A DNA stretch of 64,000 nucleotides from JADFGZ01 sp965222345 (GTDB lineage Bacteria > Acidobacteriota > Terriglobia > 2-12-FULL-54-10), in NCBI GenBank assembly GCA_965222345.1, contig CBDCTS010000002.1:248001-312000 (forward strand), written 5' to 3'. The position numbers were made by a program, and so were the translations under genes. Each line of letters begins with the position of its first letter. Positions within the stretch are counted from its first letter, which is position 1. The notes under the pieces were generated by a model. That model did no database searches. It saw only the letters and a program-made list of their open reading frames with translations, and was not told the origin of the DNA. Of the stretch, positions 16,926 through 25,240 are shown one piece after another.

Positions 16926-17495
16926 CTAGTAGGGGTAACCTTCCAGCCTTTGCATTCCGCGCTTCCAATCCGGCAGGGGAGCCCATGCCTCGCGGTTTGG
17001 CATCTTCACCTTCGGCAGCGTCTCGGCGTCCATTACTTCGTTTTCCTGGATCACGCCGTTCTTGAAGAGCAGAAAAGCAACCAGAGAGTAGACCTCATTG
17101 GCAGTGAGGGTTCCCTCTCTGCCGAGAGGCATGCCGCGATTGATGTAGTCCCATACCGTGGTCGCGTACGGCGAGCGGAACGGCAGGACACGCCCCAAGT
17201 CCCAGGGGTCGACACCGGGCTTAGGTTCGTCTCTGATCAAAACGGGAGCCTGGCCGTCTTTCAATGTTGCCCCGTGGCATGCCGCGCACCCTTTCTGCAC
17301 AAAAAGCTGCGCGCCTTCCTTGGCGGTTCCACGTCCCGGCGGGAGCTCCTGTCCCGTAGGACTGATGGAGATATCCCAGGCACGGATTTCCTCTTCGCTC
17401 GGGGTGCTTCCCACACCGTACGTGGGTGACTGTGCCCACCCAATGTGGCAGACCCCCAGGATCATCCCAAGCAGGAAAAGCTTAAGAAAACGCAT
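16926..17495 (-). CDS. Periplasmic c-type cytochrome, partner of sulfite dehydrogenase
   Basis: A 189-residue secreted cytochrome with a signal peptide (MRFLKLFLLGMILGVCHIGWA) and one haem motif CAACH at about residues 70-74. The axial Met is probably in NRGMPLG. Residues LFVQKGCAACHG and VYSLVAFLLFKNG match SoxD/SorB-type cytochromes. It would accept electrons from the molybdenum subunit encoded just upstream, whose stop codon it overlaps by 14 bases. The ATG at 17495 has GGGAGC eight bases before it. Confidence 0.85.
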   Translation of the reverse strand: MRFLKLFLLGMILGVCHIGWAQSPTYGVGSTPSEEEIRAWDISISPTGQELPPGRGTAKEGAQLFVQKGCAACHGATLKDGQAPVLIRDEPKPGVDPWDLGRVLPFRSPYATTVWDYINRGMPLGREGTLTANEVYSLVAFLLFKNGVIQENEVMDAETLPKVKMPNREAWAPLPDWKRGMQRLEGYPY

Positions 17496-18717
17496 TGTGA
17501 ACGCTCCCATCGCTCGCGACCCTCCATGTCTGAATGCTATTGTCCCGTCCCGGGACCCTGAATGACGGATCCAGGGGCACGTTAAAGAACTTGGCGATCT
17601 GGGCTCGCGTCGGTTGAATCTGGTCCAGTTCGTCCGTGCAGCGCGAAAGGATCGCAGTCTCTGTTCCGTCCCAATTCCAGTTGAGGCTAAAGCTGGTATG
17701 GGCCATGCGATATGCCGTTCCCCGAATCTCGGCGTCTGTCCAGCTTCGGCCGCCGTCGGTGGATACCTCCACCCTGTGTATGGAACCCCCGCCGGACCAG
17801 GCCAAGCCCTTGATCTCGTAGAATCCCTTGCCGGGCAGTTGCTGCCCCGAGCAAGGATAAGTGATGACAGATTTCGGTCCGACCTGGTAACCCAACGCAG
17901 CGTCTTCACGCTTCTGTCGAAGATGCCCGTAGTCGTTGTAGGTCATGTAGTACTGGTCCACCACCTTGATTCGCCGCAGCCACTTTACGTTAAAGATTCC
18001 CTCGAAGCCGGGAACCATCAACCGTAGCGGATAACCTTGCTGGGGACGCACCGCCTCGCCGTTCATGCCGTAACACGCGATACAGTCGTCCATGGCTTTC
18101 GCCAGCGGAATGCTCGACGCTCCCTTCACTTCTTCCGCACCTTCAGCAACGATCCAGGACGCTCCACTTTTCACGCCGGCTTCCTTGAGCAGCGTAGAAA
18201 GGAGAACCCCGGTCCATTCGGCGCAACTGGTCATCCCGTGCGATTCCTGAATTGACTTAGCCGTGGCACTCGGACGGTTCGCCGCGCACTCGATGAAATT
18301 AAGGCGGGTGACGGAGGGAAGGCGCTTCAGATCCTCCATGGTGAAGGTCAGCGGACGGTCCACCATGCCGTGGATCATGAGCCGATGCTCCTTGGGATCG
18401 ATGTCCGGAATGTAGGAGCCACGGGTGGTACCCACATAGTGGAGCGCGGATGGCGTGATCACCCCCACCGAATCCTGAAGCGGAGTCGCCACGTGCATAA
18501 CGAGCCCAAAGGCATCGGGCGAATGCCTTCTGCCGTGCGATGTGCGTACCGCTGTCTCGAAACGGGAGCGCTGGCCATAGGCAATCTGTTCCTCAGTGCC
18601 CTTGATGAACGCTCCAGATGCTGGTGACTGGCCGCTCGCGGAGCGTACCGTGGCCAATCCAGCCAACGCGACGCTACCTTTTAGAAATTTTCTACGATCA
18701 GGCTGTTTCGAATCCAT
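17482..18717 (-). CDS. Sulfite dehydrogenase, molybdopterin subunit (SorA/SoxC-like)
   Basis: A 411-residue periplasmic molybdoenzyme of the sulfite oxidase family that oxidises sulfite to sulfate. The N-terminus has a Tat signal (DRRKFLKGSVALAGLA). The Mo-ligating Cys is probably that in LNFIECAANRP, and the stretch CAEWTGVLLSTLL follows. The C-terminal dimerisation domain (YEIKGLAWSGGGSIHRVEVSTDGGRSWTDAE, read in pieces) is clear. It is translationally coupled to the cytochrome downstream, giving a SorAB-like pair. The physiological source of sulfite is not shown by the neighbours. Confidence 0.85.
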   Translation of the reverse strand: MDSKQPDRRKFLKGSVALAGLATVRSASGQSPASGAFIKGTEEQIAYGQRSRFETAVRTSHGRRHSPDAFGLVMHVATPLQDSVGVITPSALHYVGTTRGSYIPDIDPKEHRLMIHGMVDRPLTFTMEDLKRLPSVTRLNFIECAANRPSATAKSIQESHGMTSCAEWTGVLLSTLLKEAGVKSGASWIVAEGAEEVKGASSIPLAKAMDDCIACYGMNGEAVRPQQGYPLRLMVPGFEGIFNVKWLRRIKVVDQYYMTYNDYGHLRQKREDAALGYQVGPKSVITYPCSGQQLPGKGFYEIKGLAWSGGGSIHRVEVSTDGGRSWTDAEIRGTAYRMAHTSFSLNWNWDGTETAILSRCTDELDQIQPTRAQIAKFFNVPLDPSFRVPGRDNSIQTWRVASDGSVHNAFS

Positions 18718-19204
18718 GAGGCTCTCCTTCGCAAATGAGATTACTTGGAAATCGCTTCCCGGTGGTCGAAAGTATATCAGGCAATATCCATCTTGAGATT
18801 GCTCTCACCTAAACCAGGATTTCCATATTGGCCCTGGCACGGTCACAGGATACACTCGCGATGCCCCGAAGACCACGCCTTTTTGCGCTGAACCCTGCAC
18901 GTTACCTTCGCCGCTAGGCGCCAGGGCTCGTCCGTTCGCTCACAGACGTTGATTGAGCGGGCTGAACGGCGATCCGTCGGAGGTAACTCGTGAGCCCTGG
19001 AAATCGACCTTCAGAAATCCGTTGAAAGTTAGCTGAAATGCCTGCTTTTCTTTTTCACCCATCAGATGTTGGCCTCCGGCGCGTCCTCATTGGGCTGCAA
19101 CCCCTATAAATAAGGACGCTGAAGGCCGTCGCTAAGTCTGCATAGCGAGTTCAAATTGAAAATCCGAGGTTAGAATGGAAAGCAATTCCCGTTCTTTTGA
19201 CTCC
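18718..19204. other. Intergenic region with a transposase relic
   Basis: The stretch lies between the sulfite dehydrogenase and the methyltransferase. The only recognisable content is the fragment of an IS1380-type transposase at 18940-19062. The remaining sequence has no gene, and no promoter is obvious. Confidence 0.5.
18940..19062 (-). pseudogene. IS1380-type transposase relic (N-terminus only)
   Basis: The frame begins MGEKEKQAFQLTFNGFLKV and continues DFQGSRVTSDG. It matches about 23 of the first 31 residues of the intact IS1380-family transposase in this window (MGESQKQAFQLSFNRFLRV...). After that it diverges and stops within 10 residues. Upstream DNA (CACCCATCAG..CCTCCGG on the plus strand) also resembles the bases before the intact gene. 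This is an old, internally deleted or truncated relative, not a fragment of the two recent copies. Confidence 0.7.
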
Positions 19205-20029
19205 TTACTCCCGACTCGTTTTCTTGTGCGCCGTAATCATCAGGCAGGAAAAGGTCTCATCATTCGCTGCCTGGAGCAGGTTCTGAATTGCTGCAGCGCG
19301 CTCGCCGGCGGAGCCGCGGATGGCCAGTGCTTGCACATCCTTACGCAGGGCATCTTTCATAGCAGCCGTTACGTCTTCCGCCTCGGGAACAAAATCGTGC
19401 TCCCGGAGCATTTGCAGAAATTCGTCCAGTGAAACTGCATAGTTCAACGAAGAGTTCGAAGCCCAGGGCAGGGGGACGAAGGACTCGACGGGGCGATTCA
19501 GAAACCATTCATGACAGGCAAGCCTCCCGGATGGCTTCAGGAGGCGGGCGGATTCCCGCAAGAAACCGGGCAAGTTGGGGAGATTCATGATGAGATGCTG
19601 TGTCCAGACGAAATCGGCAAAATGGGAAGGCAGGGGCAGGGAATCGGCTTGGGACGCCAGAAAGTGAATCCGCTTCGCTTTCTCTTGCTTTCCACTCACG
19701 AGGCAGGTGAGATGAATCGCCGTCTGGAGCCGAGTCAGGGAAAGATCGAAGCCGATGACTCGGCAGGAAAATTCCGCCTGCAGGAAGCGAGCCGCTCCGC
19801 CGATGCCGCAGCCGATGTCAACGACGCAGGAATGAGGCTTAATTCCGGCGCGGCTGGCCAGCATGCGGGTAGAGTTGATACCGCCGGCATGAGATTGGTC
19901 GTAAGGATAGAGGTCTTGCGGGCGGACCCGCTTTAAGTCCACTCCTCTACGGCGCAGGTTGTCGAGGATGGTTTCCGTGTTTGGCCCTCGGGAGTAATGC
20001 TTTTGCAGAGATGTGGTGAACTCTTTCAT
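19205..20029 (-). CDS. Class I SAM-dependent methyltransferase
   Basis: A 274-residue cytoplasmic methyltransferase. The SAM-binding motif is VVDIGCGIGGAARFL (residues about 69-83), followed by an acidic motif II (RVIGFDLS) and a motif IV-like DFVWTQHLIMNL. The N-terminal stretch YPYDQSHAGGINSTRML resembles small-molecule methyltransferases of the sarcosine/tocopherol type, so a lipid or small-molecule acceptor is possible. The gene is monocistronic; a TATAG-containing stretch upstream may hold its promoter, divergent from the next gene. Confidence 0.75.
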   Translation of the reverse strand: MKEFTTSLQKHYSRGPNTETILDNLRRRGVDLKRVRPQDLYPYDQSHAGGINSTRMLASRAGIKPHSCVVDIGCGIGGAARFLQAEFSCRVIGFDLSLTRLQTAIHLTCLVSGKQEKAKRIHFLASQADSLPLPSHFADFVWTQHLIMNLPNLPGFLRESARLLKPSGRLACHEWFLNRPVESFVPLPWASNSSLNYAVSLDEFLQMLREHDFVPEAEDVTAAMKDALRKDVQALAIRGSAGERAAAIQNLLQAANDETFSCLMITAHKKTSRE

Positions 20030-20214
20030 TTATGCTTTACTATAGCTTATAGGTGCATTAACCATTCCAGGAGCATGATTGGAGCATGATTCAAGATAAG
20101 GCAGATTTGCAACTATCCCTTGAATAAAGTATGATATATTGCTGAAGGTGCAGAGGATTCGGAGAATTCAATCGACGGTAGCTCACAAGAAAAGCCTGTA
20201 AAAAGAGGAAGCAC

Positions 20215-20499
20215 ATGAGGGCCAAAATTGCTATCGAGGAGCAACACAAAGGCGAAGGCTGGGAATGCCGGGTGACGGTGGCCGAAGGCGCCAGCAAAAC
20301 GGTCCATACGGTGACGGTCCAGAAGTCCTGCCGCGACAAGCTGGCGGGGGCGGAGATTTCCGCTGAGCAGCTCGTGCGCAAGTCGTTTGAATTTCTTTTG
20401 GAAAGAGAACCGAAGGAATCGATCCTGCGCTCTTTCAACCTGAACGTGATCAGCCGCTATTTCCCCGAATACGAGCAGGAAATTCGCCGGGCTTTTTAA
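20215..20499 (+). CDS. Conserved small hypothetical protein
   Basis: A 94-residue protein without membrane segments. The first half is beta-rich (GEGWECRVTVAEG, VHTVTVQKSC) and the second helical (AEQLVRKSFEFLLERE), ending in ESILRSFNLNVISRYFPEYE. Similar short proteins with an ILRSF..ISRYFPEYE ending exist in several phyla, without known function. AAGAGGA precedes the ATG at good distance. It converges on ispF and overlaps it by four bases. Confidence 0.7.
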   Translation: MRAKIAIEEQHKGEGWECRVTVAEGASKTVHTVTVQKSCRDKLAGAEISAEQLVRKSFEFLLEREPKESILRSFNLNVISRYFPEYEQEIRRAF

Positions 20500-20993
20500 A
20501 GGCCGCCCAGCAGGACCACGGCTTGTGCCGCTGCCATCGGGGAAGCGGAGGAAGTTCCGGAAGCCCCTTCCGTGGTCTTTGCCTTTATGTTTACAAGCGA
20601 GCTTTCAGTCCCAAGCGCCCCGGCCAGGGTTTCTCTCATCTGAGGAATGTAGGGCGCCAGCTTCGGTTCATCGATTACAACAACGCTGTCGATGTTGAGA
20701 ATTCGGAATCCGTTTTCGGAAAGGAGCCCATTGATAGTTTTCAAAAACGTCAGGCTGGCGGCTCCCTTCCAGCGGGGATCGGTGTCAGGGAAGTAATGGC
20801 CGATGTCCCCCAGTCCGGCAGCGCCGAGCAGGGCATCGGCAATGGCATGGGACAGAACATCACCGTCGGAGTGGCCGAGAAGGCCCAGCGGGGAAGGAAT
20901 CTCGACGCCTCCCAGCAGGAGCTTGTGCCCGTCCACCAGACGGTGCGTGTCGTAGCCGATGCCGCAGCGAAAGCCTGACTGTTGTTTAGTCAC
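20496..20993 (-). CDS. ispF: 2-C-methyl-D-erythritol 2,4-cyclodiphosphate synthase
   Basis: A 165-residue enzyme of the MEP isoprenoid pathway. It forms the cyclic diphosphate with release of CMP in a trimer with zinc bound by Asp and His of GYDTHRL (residues about 13-19). GLLGHSDGDVLSHAIADALLG and DIGHYFPDTDP are the other family signatures. The usual KATTTE loop reads KAKTTEG. It follows ispD by 12 bases, so the two consecutive steps are encoded in one operon. Confidence 0.95.
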   Translation of the reverse strand: MTKQQSGFRCGIGYDTHRLVDGHKLLLGGVEIPSPLGLLGHSDGDVLSHAIADALLGAAGLGDIGHYFPDTDPRWKGAASLTFLKTINGLLSENGFRILNIDSVVVIDEPKLAPYIPQMRETLAGALGTESSLVNIKAKTTEGASGTSSASPMAAAQAVVLLGGL

Positions 20994-21005
20994 GAAAAAA
21001 GGGAC

Positions 21006-21770
21006 TTAGCCGGTGCCAGGAGGACTGTCTTGCAACTGTCCGGCTGGTTCGTTCGGACGGAGAGGAGGCGCGCCCAAGGAGTGGCGCTCTTCCTCCAGGA
21101 AGAAGCGAGCCAGTTCCAAATCGGCCGGCTGGGTGATTTTAATGTTGCGATCGGAACCCTTGACGACGGTCACCTCCATGCCGAGATGTTCCACCAACCC
21201 CGCTTCATCGGTGGCCTGAAATCCGTCCTCGCGTGCCTTCTCAAAGGCTCGTTTCAAGACCTCATATCGAAACACCTGGGGAGTTTGCGCAAGAACAATC
21301 CGCTCTCGGGGGATGGTGCTCACAATGCGGGTGCGTTCCACCTGTTTGACGGTGTCAACACTGAGGACGCCCAGGATGCTGGCTCCGGCCTGAAAGGCCT
21401 CCTGGATGACGGCGGAGACCAGCGCCGGGGAAACGAAAGGCCGCACGGCGTCATGTACGAGCACCATGTCCGTGTCAGGCGACAAGGCGCGCAGGCAATT
21501 TTCCACCGAATCCTGCCGGCGGTTGCCCCCCGTCGCCACCTCCACGCGCTTGCTGAGTTCTTCGCTTCTCAAAATTTGTTGCAATTGGGCCAGATCTTCC
21601 GGACCTGTCGCGATGAAGATGTCGGTGATCTCCGGACAGGCCACCAGCTTGCGCAGCGTATGGATGAGGATGGGAGTTCCGTCCAGCTTCAGGAACTGTT
21701 TTTTGGAGGATCCCATGCGCACGCCGTGTCCGGCCGCGGGAATGATGGCCGTCACTTTTTTTCGGCTCAC
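21006..21770 (-). CDS. ispD: 2-C-methyl-D-erythritol 4-phosphate cytidylyltransferase
   Basis: A nucleotidyltransferase of the MEP pathway. From the GTG at 21770 it has 254 residues and opens VSRKKVTAIIPAAGHGVRMG, with the CTP-binding glycine-rich loop; the frame reaches 21869, but the extra part is not family-like. Motifs KQFLKLDGTPILIHTL, ATGGNRRQDSVENCL and VLVHDAVRPFVS are intact. It is upstream of and co-transcribed with ispF. Confidence 0.93.
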   Translation of the reverse strand: MSRKKVTAIIPAAGHGVRMGSSKKQFLKLDGTPILIHTLRKLVACPEITDIFIATGPEDLAQLQQILRSEELSKRVEVATGGNRRQDSVENCLRALSPDTDMVLVHDAVRPFVSPALVSAVIQEAFQAGASILGVLSVDTVKQVERTRIVSTIPRERIVLAQTPQVFRYEVLKRAFEKAREDGFQATDEAGLVEHLGMEVTVVKGSDRNIKITQPADLELARFFLEEERHSLGAPPLRPNEPAGQLQDSPPGTG

Positions 21771-21922
21771 CGAAATTGCCCTCCTGATTCTTGCCCGCAA
21801 CGATTGTGGGGCAAAAGTATCTGCGGCGTCAACGGGGTTTCTGGCTGTGGACGGTGCACCCCATTGCACCCGGCTTTACGGTTTGCTAGAGTAATTTTAA
21901 TATTAACGAACGGAGTGCACCG

Positions 21923-22096
21923 ATGGCTATCAGCCAGGAACTATTAGATATCTTAGTTTGCCCGGAGGACAAGGGGCCGTTAAAAATCAAAAGCGATCAG
22001 TCGGGATTGAAATGTGAAAAGTGCCGCAGGGTCTATCCCATCAAAGATGACATTCCGGTCATGCTGATTGAAGAGGCGACGATTGAGCCGGAATGA
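21923..22096 (+). CDS. Trm112-like zinc-ribbon protein (YcaR type)
   Basis: A 57-residue protein opening MAISQELLDILVCPEDKG. Two pairs of cysteines or cysteine-like ligands (LVCPED and CEKCRRVYPI) and the terminal DDIPVMLIEEA match the Trm112 family, whose members bind zinc and activate or accompany other proteins, in bacteria often next to lipopolysaccharide genes. Only three cysteines are visible; the fourth position of the first knuckle is Asp or Lys. Its stop overlaps the ATG of the glycosyltransferase gene (ATGA), so the two are coupled. Confidence 0.85.
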   Translation: MAISQELLDILVCPEDKGPLKIKSDQSGLKCEKCRRVYPIKDDIPVMLIEEATIEPE

Positions 22097-23214
22097 GCAA
22101 AGCTGCTGAACCCTTTTTGCAGCGCTCGCAGGTTTCGCAACCATCGCAGCAGTCGCAAATGAAAGAGTTCGCCCAATTGCTGCCCGGAGCCCGTGTGTTG
22201 ATCATTCGACTGCGGTCTCTCGGCGATACCGTGCTCATGACGCCTGCGTTGCGCCTGCTGCACGGCTGGCGTCCGGACCTCCGCGTTTCCGTCCTGCTGG
22301 AAAGTCCTTGGGACGAGTTGCTGGAGGGGAATCCGGCTGTCCATTCCGTGATGGTCTTGCGCGGGAAGATGGGAACCGCGTGGCGAGTGCGCCGGTCGCG
22401 GTTTGCGGCGGTCATCAATCTGCATGGAGGCCCCACCAGCGCTTTCTTGACGAGGCTGAGCGGAGCCAGGTGGCGGGCCGGCTTCGATCATTTCCGGGAT
22501 GCCACCGCCTACAACCTGCTCGTCCCCTCTGCCCAACGGATTTTGAGCCGTGAAGGGCCGGTGCATACCACCGAACACATAGCCTCCTGCTTGTTCTGGC
22601 TGGGCGTGCCCCCAGGCGAGATACCTCCGGCGGAAGTTTACCCGTCGCCTGAATCCATCGCGGGCGTGCAGGAGAAACTACAGTCTATCGGATTGGAACG
22701 AGGAGCGGGATATGCCGTGATTCACCCGGTTGCTCTGTACGCCAGCAAGCAATGGACACCGCAGGGTTTTGCGGAGATTGGCGAGCTGCTGGAGCGTGAA
22801 TTCGGGCTGCCTCCTGTGTATATCTGCGGTCAGGGTGAGTCTGCGCTGCTTGACCGGATTGAGCTTTTTGCGCGGCATCCGATTCTGCGCGCCTCTGGCT
22901 GGCCGCTGCGGGACCTGGTGGCGTTGCTCGCGGGCGCGCGTGTCTTTGCAGGAAACGATTCCGGGCCAGCCCACATTGCTGCGGCTGCGCGCATACCAGT
23001 GCTTGTGATCTTCGGCTCCTCCCATGCCGCCGTGTGGAAGCCTTGGAAGGCCGTGAACGCTGCGGTGGTGCAAAATGACTTTGATTGCAATCCCTGCCCG
23101 GGCGACCGCTGTGCCGTCTATGACGAGCCCCGCTGCATCCTCTCCATCAGCACGGAACAGGTCCGGGTGAGCCTGGAAGCCTTGCTCCGTTCTCGGGTTT
23201 CCACCCGAGCCTGA
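22093..23214 (+). CDS. Glycosyltransferase family 9 (heptosyltransferase-type)
   Basis: A 373-residue GT-B enzyme of family 9, which transfers heptose from ADP-heptose during lipopolysaccharide core assembly. The N-terminal domain opens ARVLIIRLRSLGDTVLMTPA, typical of WaaC/WaaF/RfaQ. The C-terminal nucleotide-sugar domain has the VFAGNDSGPAHIAAA motif and then VLVIFGSSHAAVWKPW. A cysteine-containing end (DCNPCPGDRC) is also common in the family. It is coupled to the Trm112-like gene. The exact sugar and position cannot be told. Confidence 0.88.
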   Translation: MSKAAEPFLQRSQVSQPSQQSQMKEFAQLLPGARVLIIRLRSLGDTVLMTPALRLLHGWRPDLRVSVLLESPWDELLEGNPAVHSVMVLRGKMGTAWRVRRSRFAAVINLHGGPTSAFLTRLSGARWRAGFDHFRDATAYNLLVPSAQRILSREGPVHTTEHIASCLFWLGVPPGEIPPAEVYPSPESIAGVQEKLQSIGLERGAGYAVIHPVALYASKQWTPQGFAEIGELLEREFGLPPVYICGQGESALLDRIELFARHPILRASGWPLRDLVALLAGARVFAGNDSGPAHIAAAARIPVLVIFGSSHAAVWKPWKAVNAAVVQNDFDCNPCPGDRCAVYDEPRCILSISTEQVRVSLEALLRSRVSTRA

Positions 23215-23293
23215 CCGGGTACGATTTCCTGCGGATGGCACGGCCTGGGTAATGCGCCGGGACAGAAAGCATTCGGAAGCAGCCCGTGGGCTC

Positions 23294-23812
23294 CTATCCT
23301 GCGTTCTCCGCCGATATTCTGGATTCGTAATAGAGGTATCCGGCAAGCAGGAGAAAGAACATAATGCCTGCGATCAGCAGTCGCCTTCCGCGCGGGACGG
23401 GTGGAAGACCAGCCTGGATGGGAGGGAAGCTGAAGCTTTTATCACTTTTTTCCACCCACAGCGCGATGGTTTCCGTGTCGTTAATTCTTACGTTTACGAT
23501 CACGCCGCTTCCCCGTGCGCGGGAGTCCGCAACGCGAAACTGGTGGACGGGTCCTTGCAGGCCGTTACGGCCCCAGTCTTGCAGGAAGTCGTCGAAGTGG
23601 TAGGAGGTGGTGGGTTGCCAAAGGCGGTAGGCTTGCTGGCAGTCCTCCTGTTGCAATGCTTGAAAAAACCGGCTGGCTTGGCGTTCCTCCGGGAAGTTTT
23701 TCAACTCAAAATAGAGATAGCCGGCAAGCATCAGCGACAATGCGATGCCGGCGATGAGTCGGCGCTTGCGGCGATCAGCGCGCAGATCAATCGGCTGGAT
23801 GTGCTCAAACAC
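23294..23812 (-). CDS. Two-helix membrane protein with duplicated end segments
   Basis: A 172-residue protein with a transmembrane helix near each end and a soluble middle (LQQEDCQQAYRLWQPT, FDDFLQDWG, VRINDTETIALWVEKSDKS). The two helices are alike: RRLIAGIALSLMLAGYLYFE near the start and RRLLIAGIMFFLLLAGYLYYE near the end. The underlying DNA (about 23325-23385 and 23705-23765) is also clearly similar, so the segment was duplicated. The middle resembles small uncharacterised envelope proteins. Function unknown. It is convergent with the upstream glycosyltransferase gene. Confidence 0.6.
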   Translation of the reverse strand: MFEHIQPIDLRADRRKRRLIAGIALSLMLAGYLYFELKNFPEERQASRFFQALQQEDCQQAYRLWQPTTSYHFDDFLQDWGRNGLQGPVHQFRVADSRARGSGVIVNVRINDTETIALWVEKSDKSFSFPPIQAGLPPVPRGRRLLIAGIMFFLLLAGYLYYESRISAENAG

Positions 23813-23910
23813 TCAATACCCCTTTGTCTGGCGGGCCTGCCCGGAAGTTTTTCTCCCAACCCAGGCGCAGAATATATCATAACCGACCTGACTGTAAAAA
23901 ACGGAGCAGG

Positions 23911-25164
23911 ATGGAAGGCGCCCGAGACGTGGGCAGCTTCGGCTCGCCGCTTCTTGGACCGAGGAGGGTTGCTCTGTTCTTACTGATCGTGCTTTTGTCA
24001 TGTGGGTTGGCAGGTTGGCTCTTTTTGTTCCTGTGGCACGCGCTGCAGACCCGGGGCACCGTCAAGCTGTCCGGGACCATGGATTTCCCGCTTCAGTCGC
24101 GGCCTCTGGTCTCGATATTGATTCCCGCCCGGAACGAAGCAGAAATTCTCACGGCGACCCTTCCGCGCTTTCTGGCGCAGGATTACGGCAACTTCGAGGT
24201 CATCCTGGTGGACGACGCTTCGACGGACGCGACCGCAAGGGTGGCCGCACGGCTGGCGTCGTCCGGTTCGGAACGCTTCCGGCTGCTTCGGGTGGATAAG
24301 TTGCCGCCGGGTTGGATCGGTAAGCCTCATGCGCTGGACGTGGCGTTTCGGGCGGCGCAGGGCGAGTGGGTGCTGGCTGCGGATGCGGATGTCCTGCTGC
24401 ATCCCAAGGCGCTGCGAGCCGGCTTGTGGGTGGCGGAACAGCAAGGAGCGGACCTGGTCAGCATCTTTGCTTTTATGGAATGCGTTTCCTTTTGGGAAAA
24501 GGTGCTCTTGCCGGGCTTCAGCCTGCTGCTCGCCACCTTTTTTCCCTTGCGGAAGGTGAACGATTCCGGTTCCACTGTAGCTCTGGCATCCGGCGGCTAT
24601 ATCCTGATGCGGCGCCGCGTGTGGGAAAATCTGGGAGGATACAAAAATGTTCGCGCGGAGATAATCGAGGACCTCCATACGGCCCGGATTGTCAAGCACT
24701 CCGGCCGCCGTATTTTCGTCGCCTTGACCCGCGATCTGGTGCGGACTCGCATGTACAGAAATTTCGGCGAAGTCTGGGAAGGATTGCGCAAAAATGCATT
24801 CGCTGGACATCATTTTTCCATCCGGCGAATGCTGTTTTGGGTGGGTGGAGCCTGTCTGGCAACCTTACTCCCGGTGCTTGGTCTTCTTTATTCTGCGGCG
24901 TTGTTGCTGGGCAATGCCGGAGGAATCGGGGAGCAAGCGTGGCAAACCCAGGCTGTTTTTACGCTCTGCCTCGCCCAGTATTTTTTGTCCGGATTGCTGC
25001 ATCTGCCCGTGCTGGCTTACTATGGCATCAGTCCAGGCTATGCGTTGCTGGCTTCGGTCGGCGGCATATTGTATATCTGTATTTCTTTGGACTCCATGAT
25101 CCGAACCTTGATGGGGCAGGGAGTTTCCTGGAAGTTGCGGCAATATGGCAAGCCTCCGCTGTAG
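23911..25164 (+). CDS. Membrane glycosyltransferase family 2 (HpnB-like)
   Basis: A GT-A glycosyltransferase of about 417 residues from the ATG at 23911, which has GGAG just before it; the open frame begins earlier at a TTG. One N-terminal helix (VALFLLIVLLSCGLAGWLFLF, read in parts) is followed by the catalytic domain: PLVSILIPARNEAE, EVILVDDASTDATA, LAADADVLLHP and a later EDLHTARIVK. Three to four transmembrane helices close it. The layout matches hopanoid-associated HpnB-type proteins, but no hopanoid genes are near, so the substrate is open. Confidence 0.82.
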   Translation: MEGARDVGSFGSPLLGPRRVALFLLIVLLSCGLAGWLFLFLWHALQTRGTVKLSGTMDFPLQSRPLVSILIPARNEAEILTATLPRFLAQDYGNFEVILVDDASTDATARVAARLASSGSERFRLLRVDKLPPGWIGKPHALDVAFRAAQGEWVLAADADVLLHPKALRAGLWVAEQQGADLVSIFAFMECVSFWEKVLLPGFSLLLATFFPLRKVNDSGSTVALASGGYILMRRRVWENLGGYKNVRAEIIEDLHTARIVKHSGRRIFVALTRDLVRTRMYRNFGEVWEGLRKNAFAGHHFSIRRMLFWVGGACLATLLPVLGLLYSAALLLGNAGGIGEQAWQTQAVFTLCLAQYFLSGLLHLPVLAYYGISPGYALLASVGGILYICISLDSMIRTLMGQGVSWKLRQYGKPPL

Positions 25165-25240
25165 TCGGAGGACTGAACCACCGGGGATTTCGATCTGCCG
25201 CACGGCTGACCGACCAGAGCCGTTGAACGATACCGGACTG

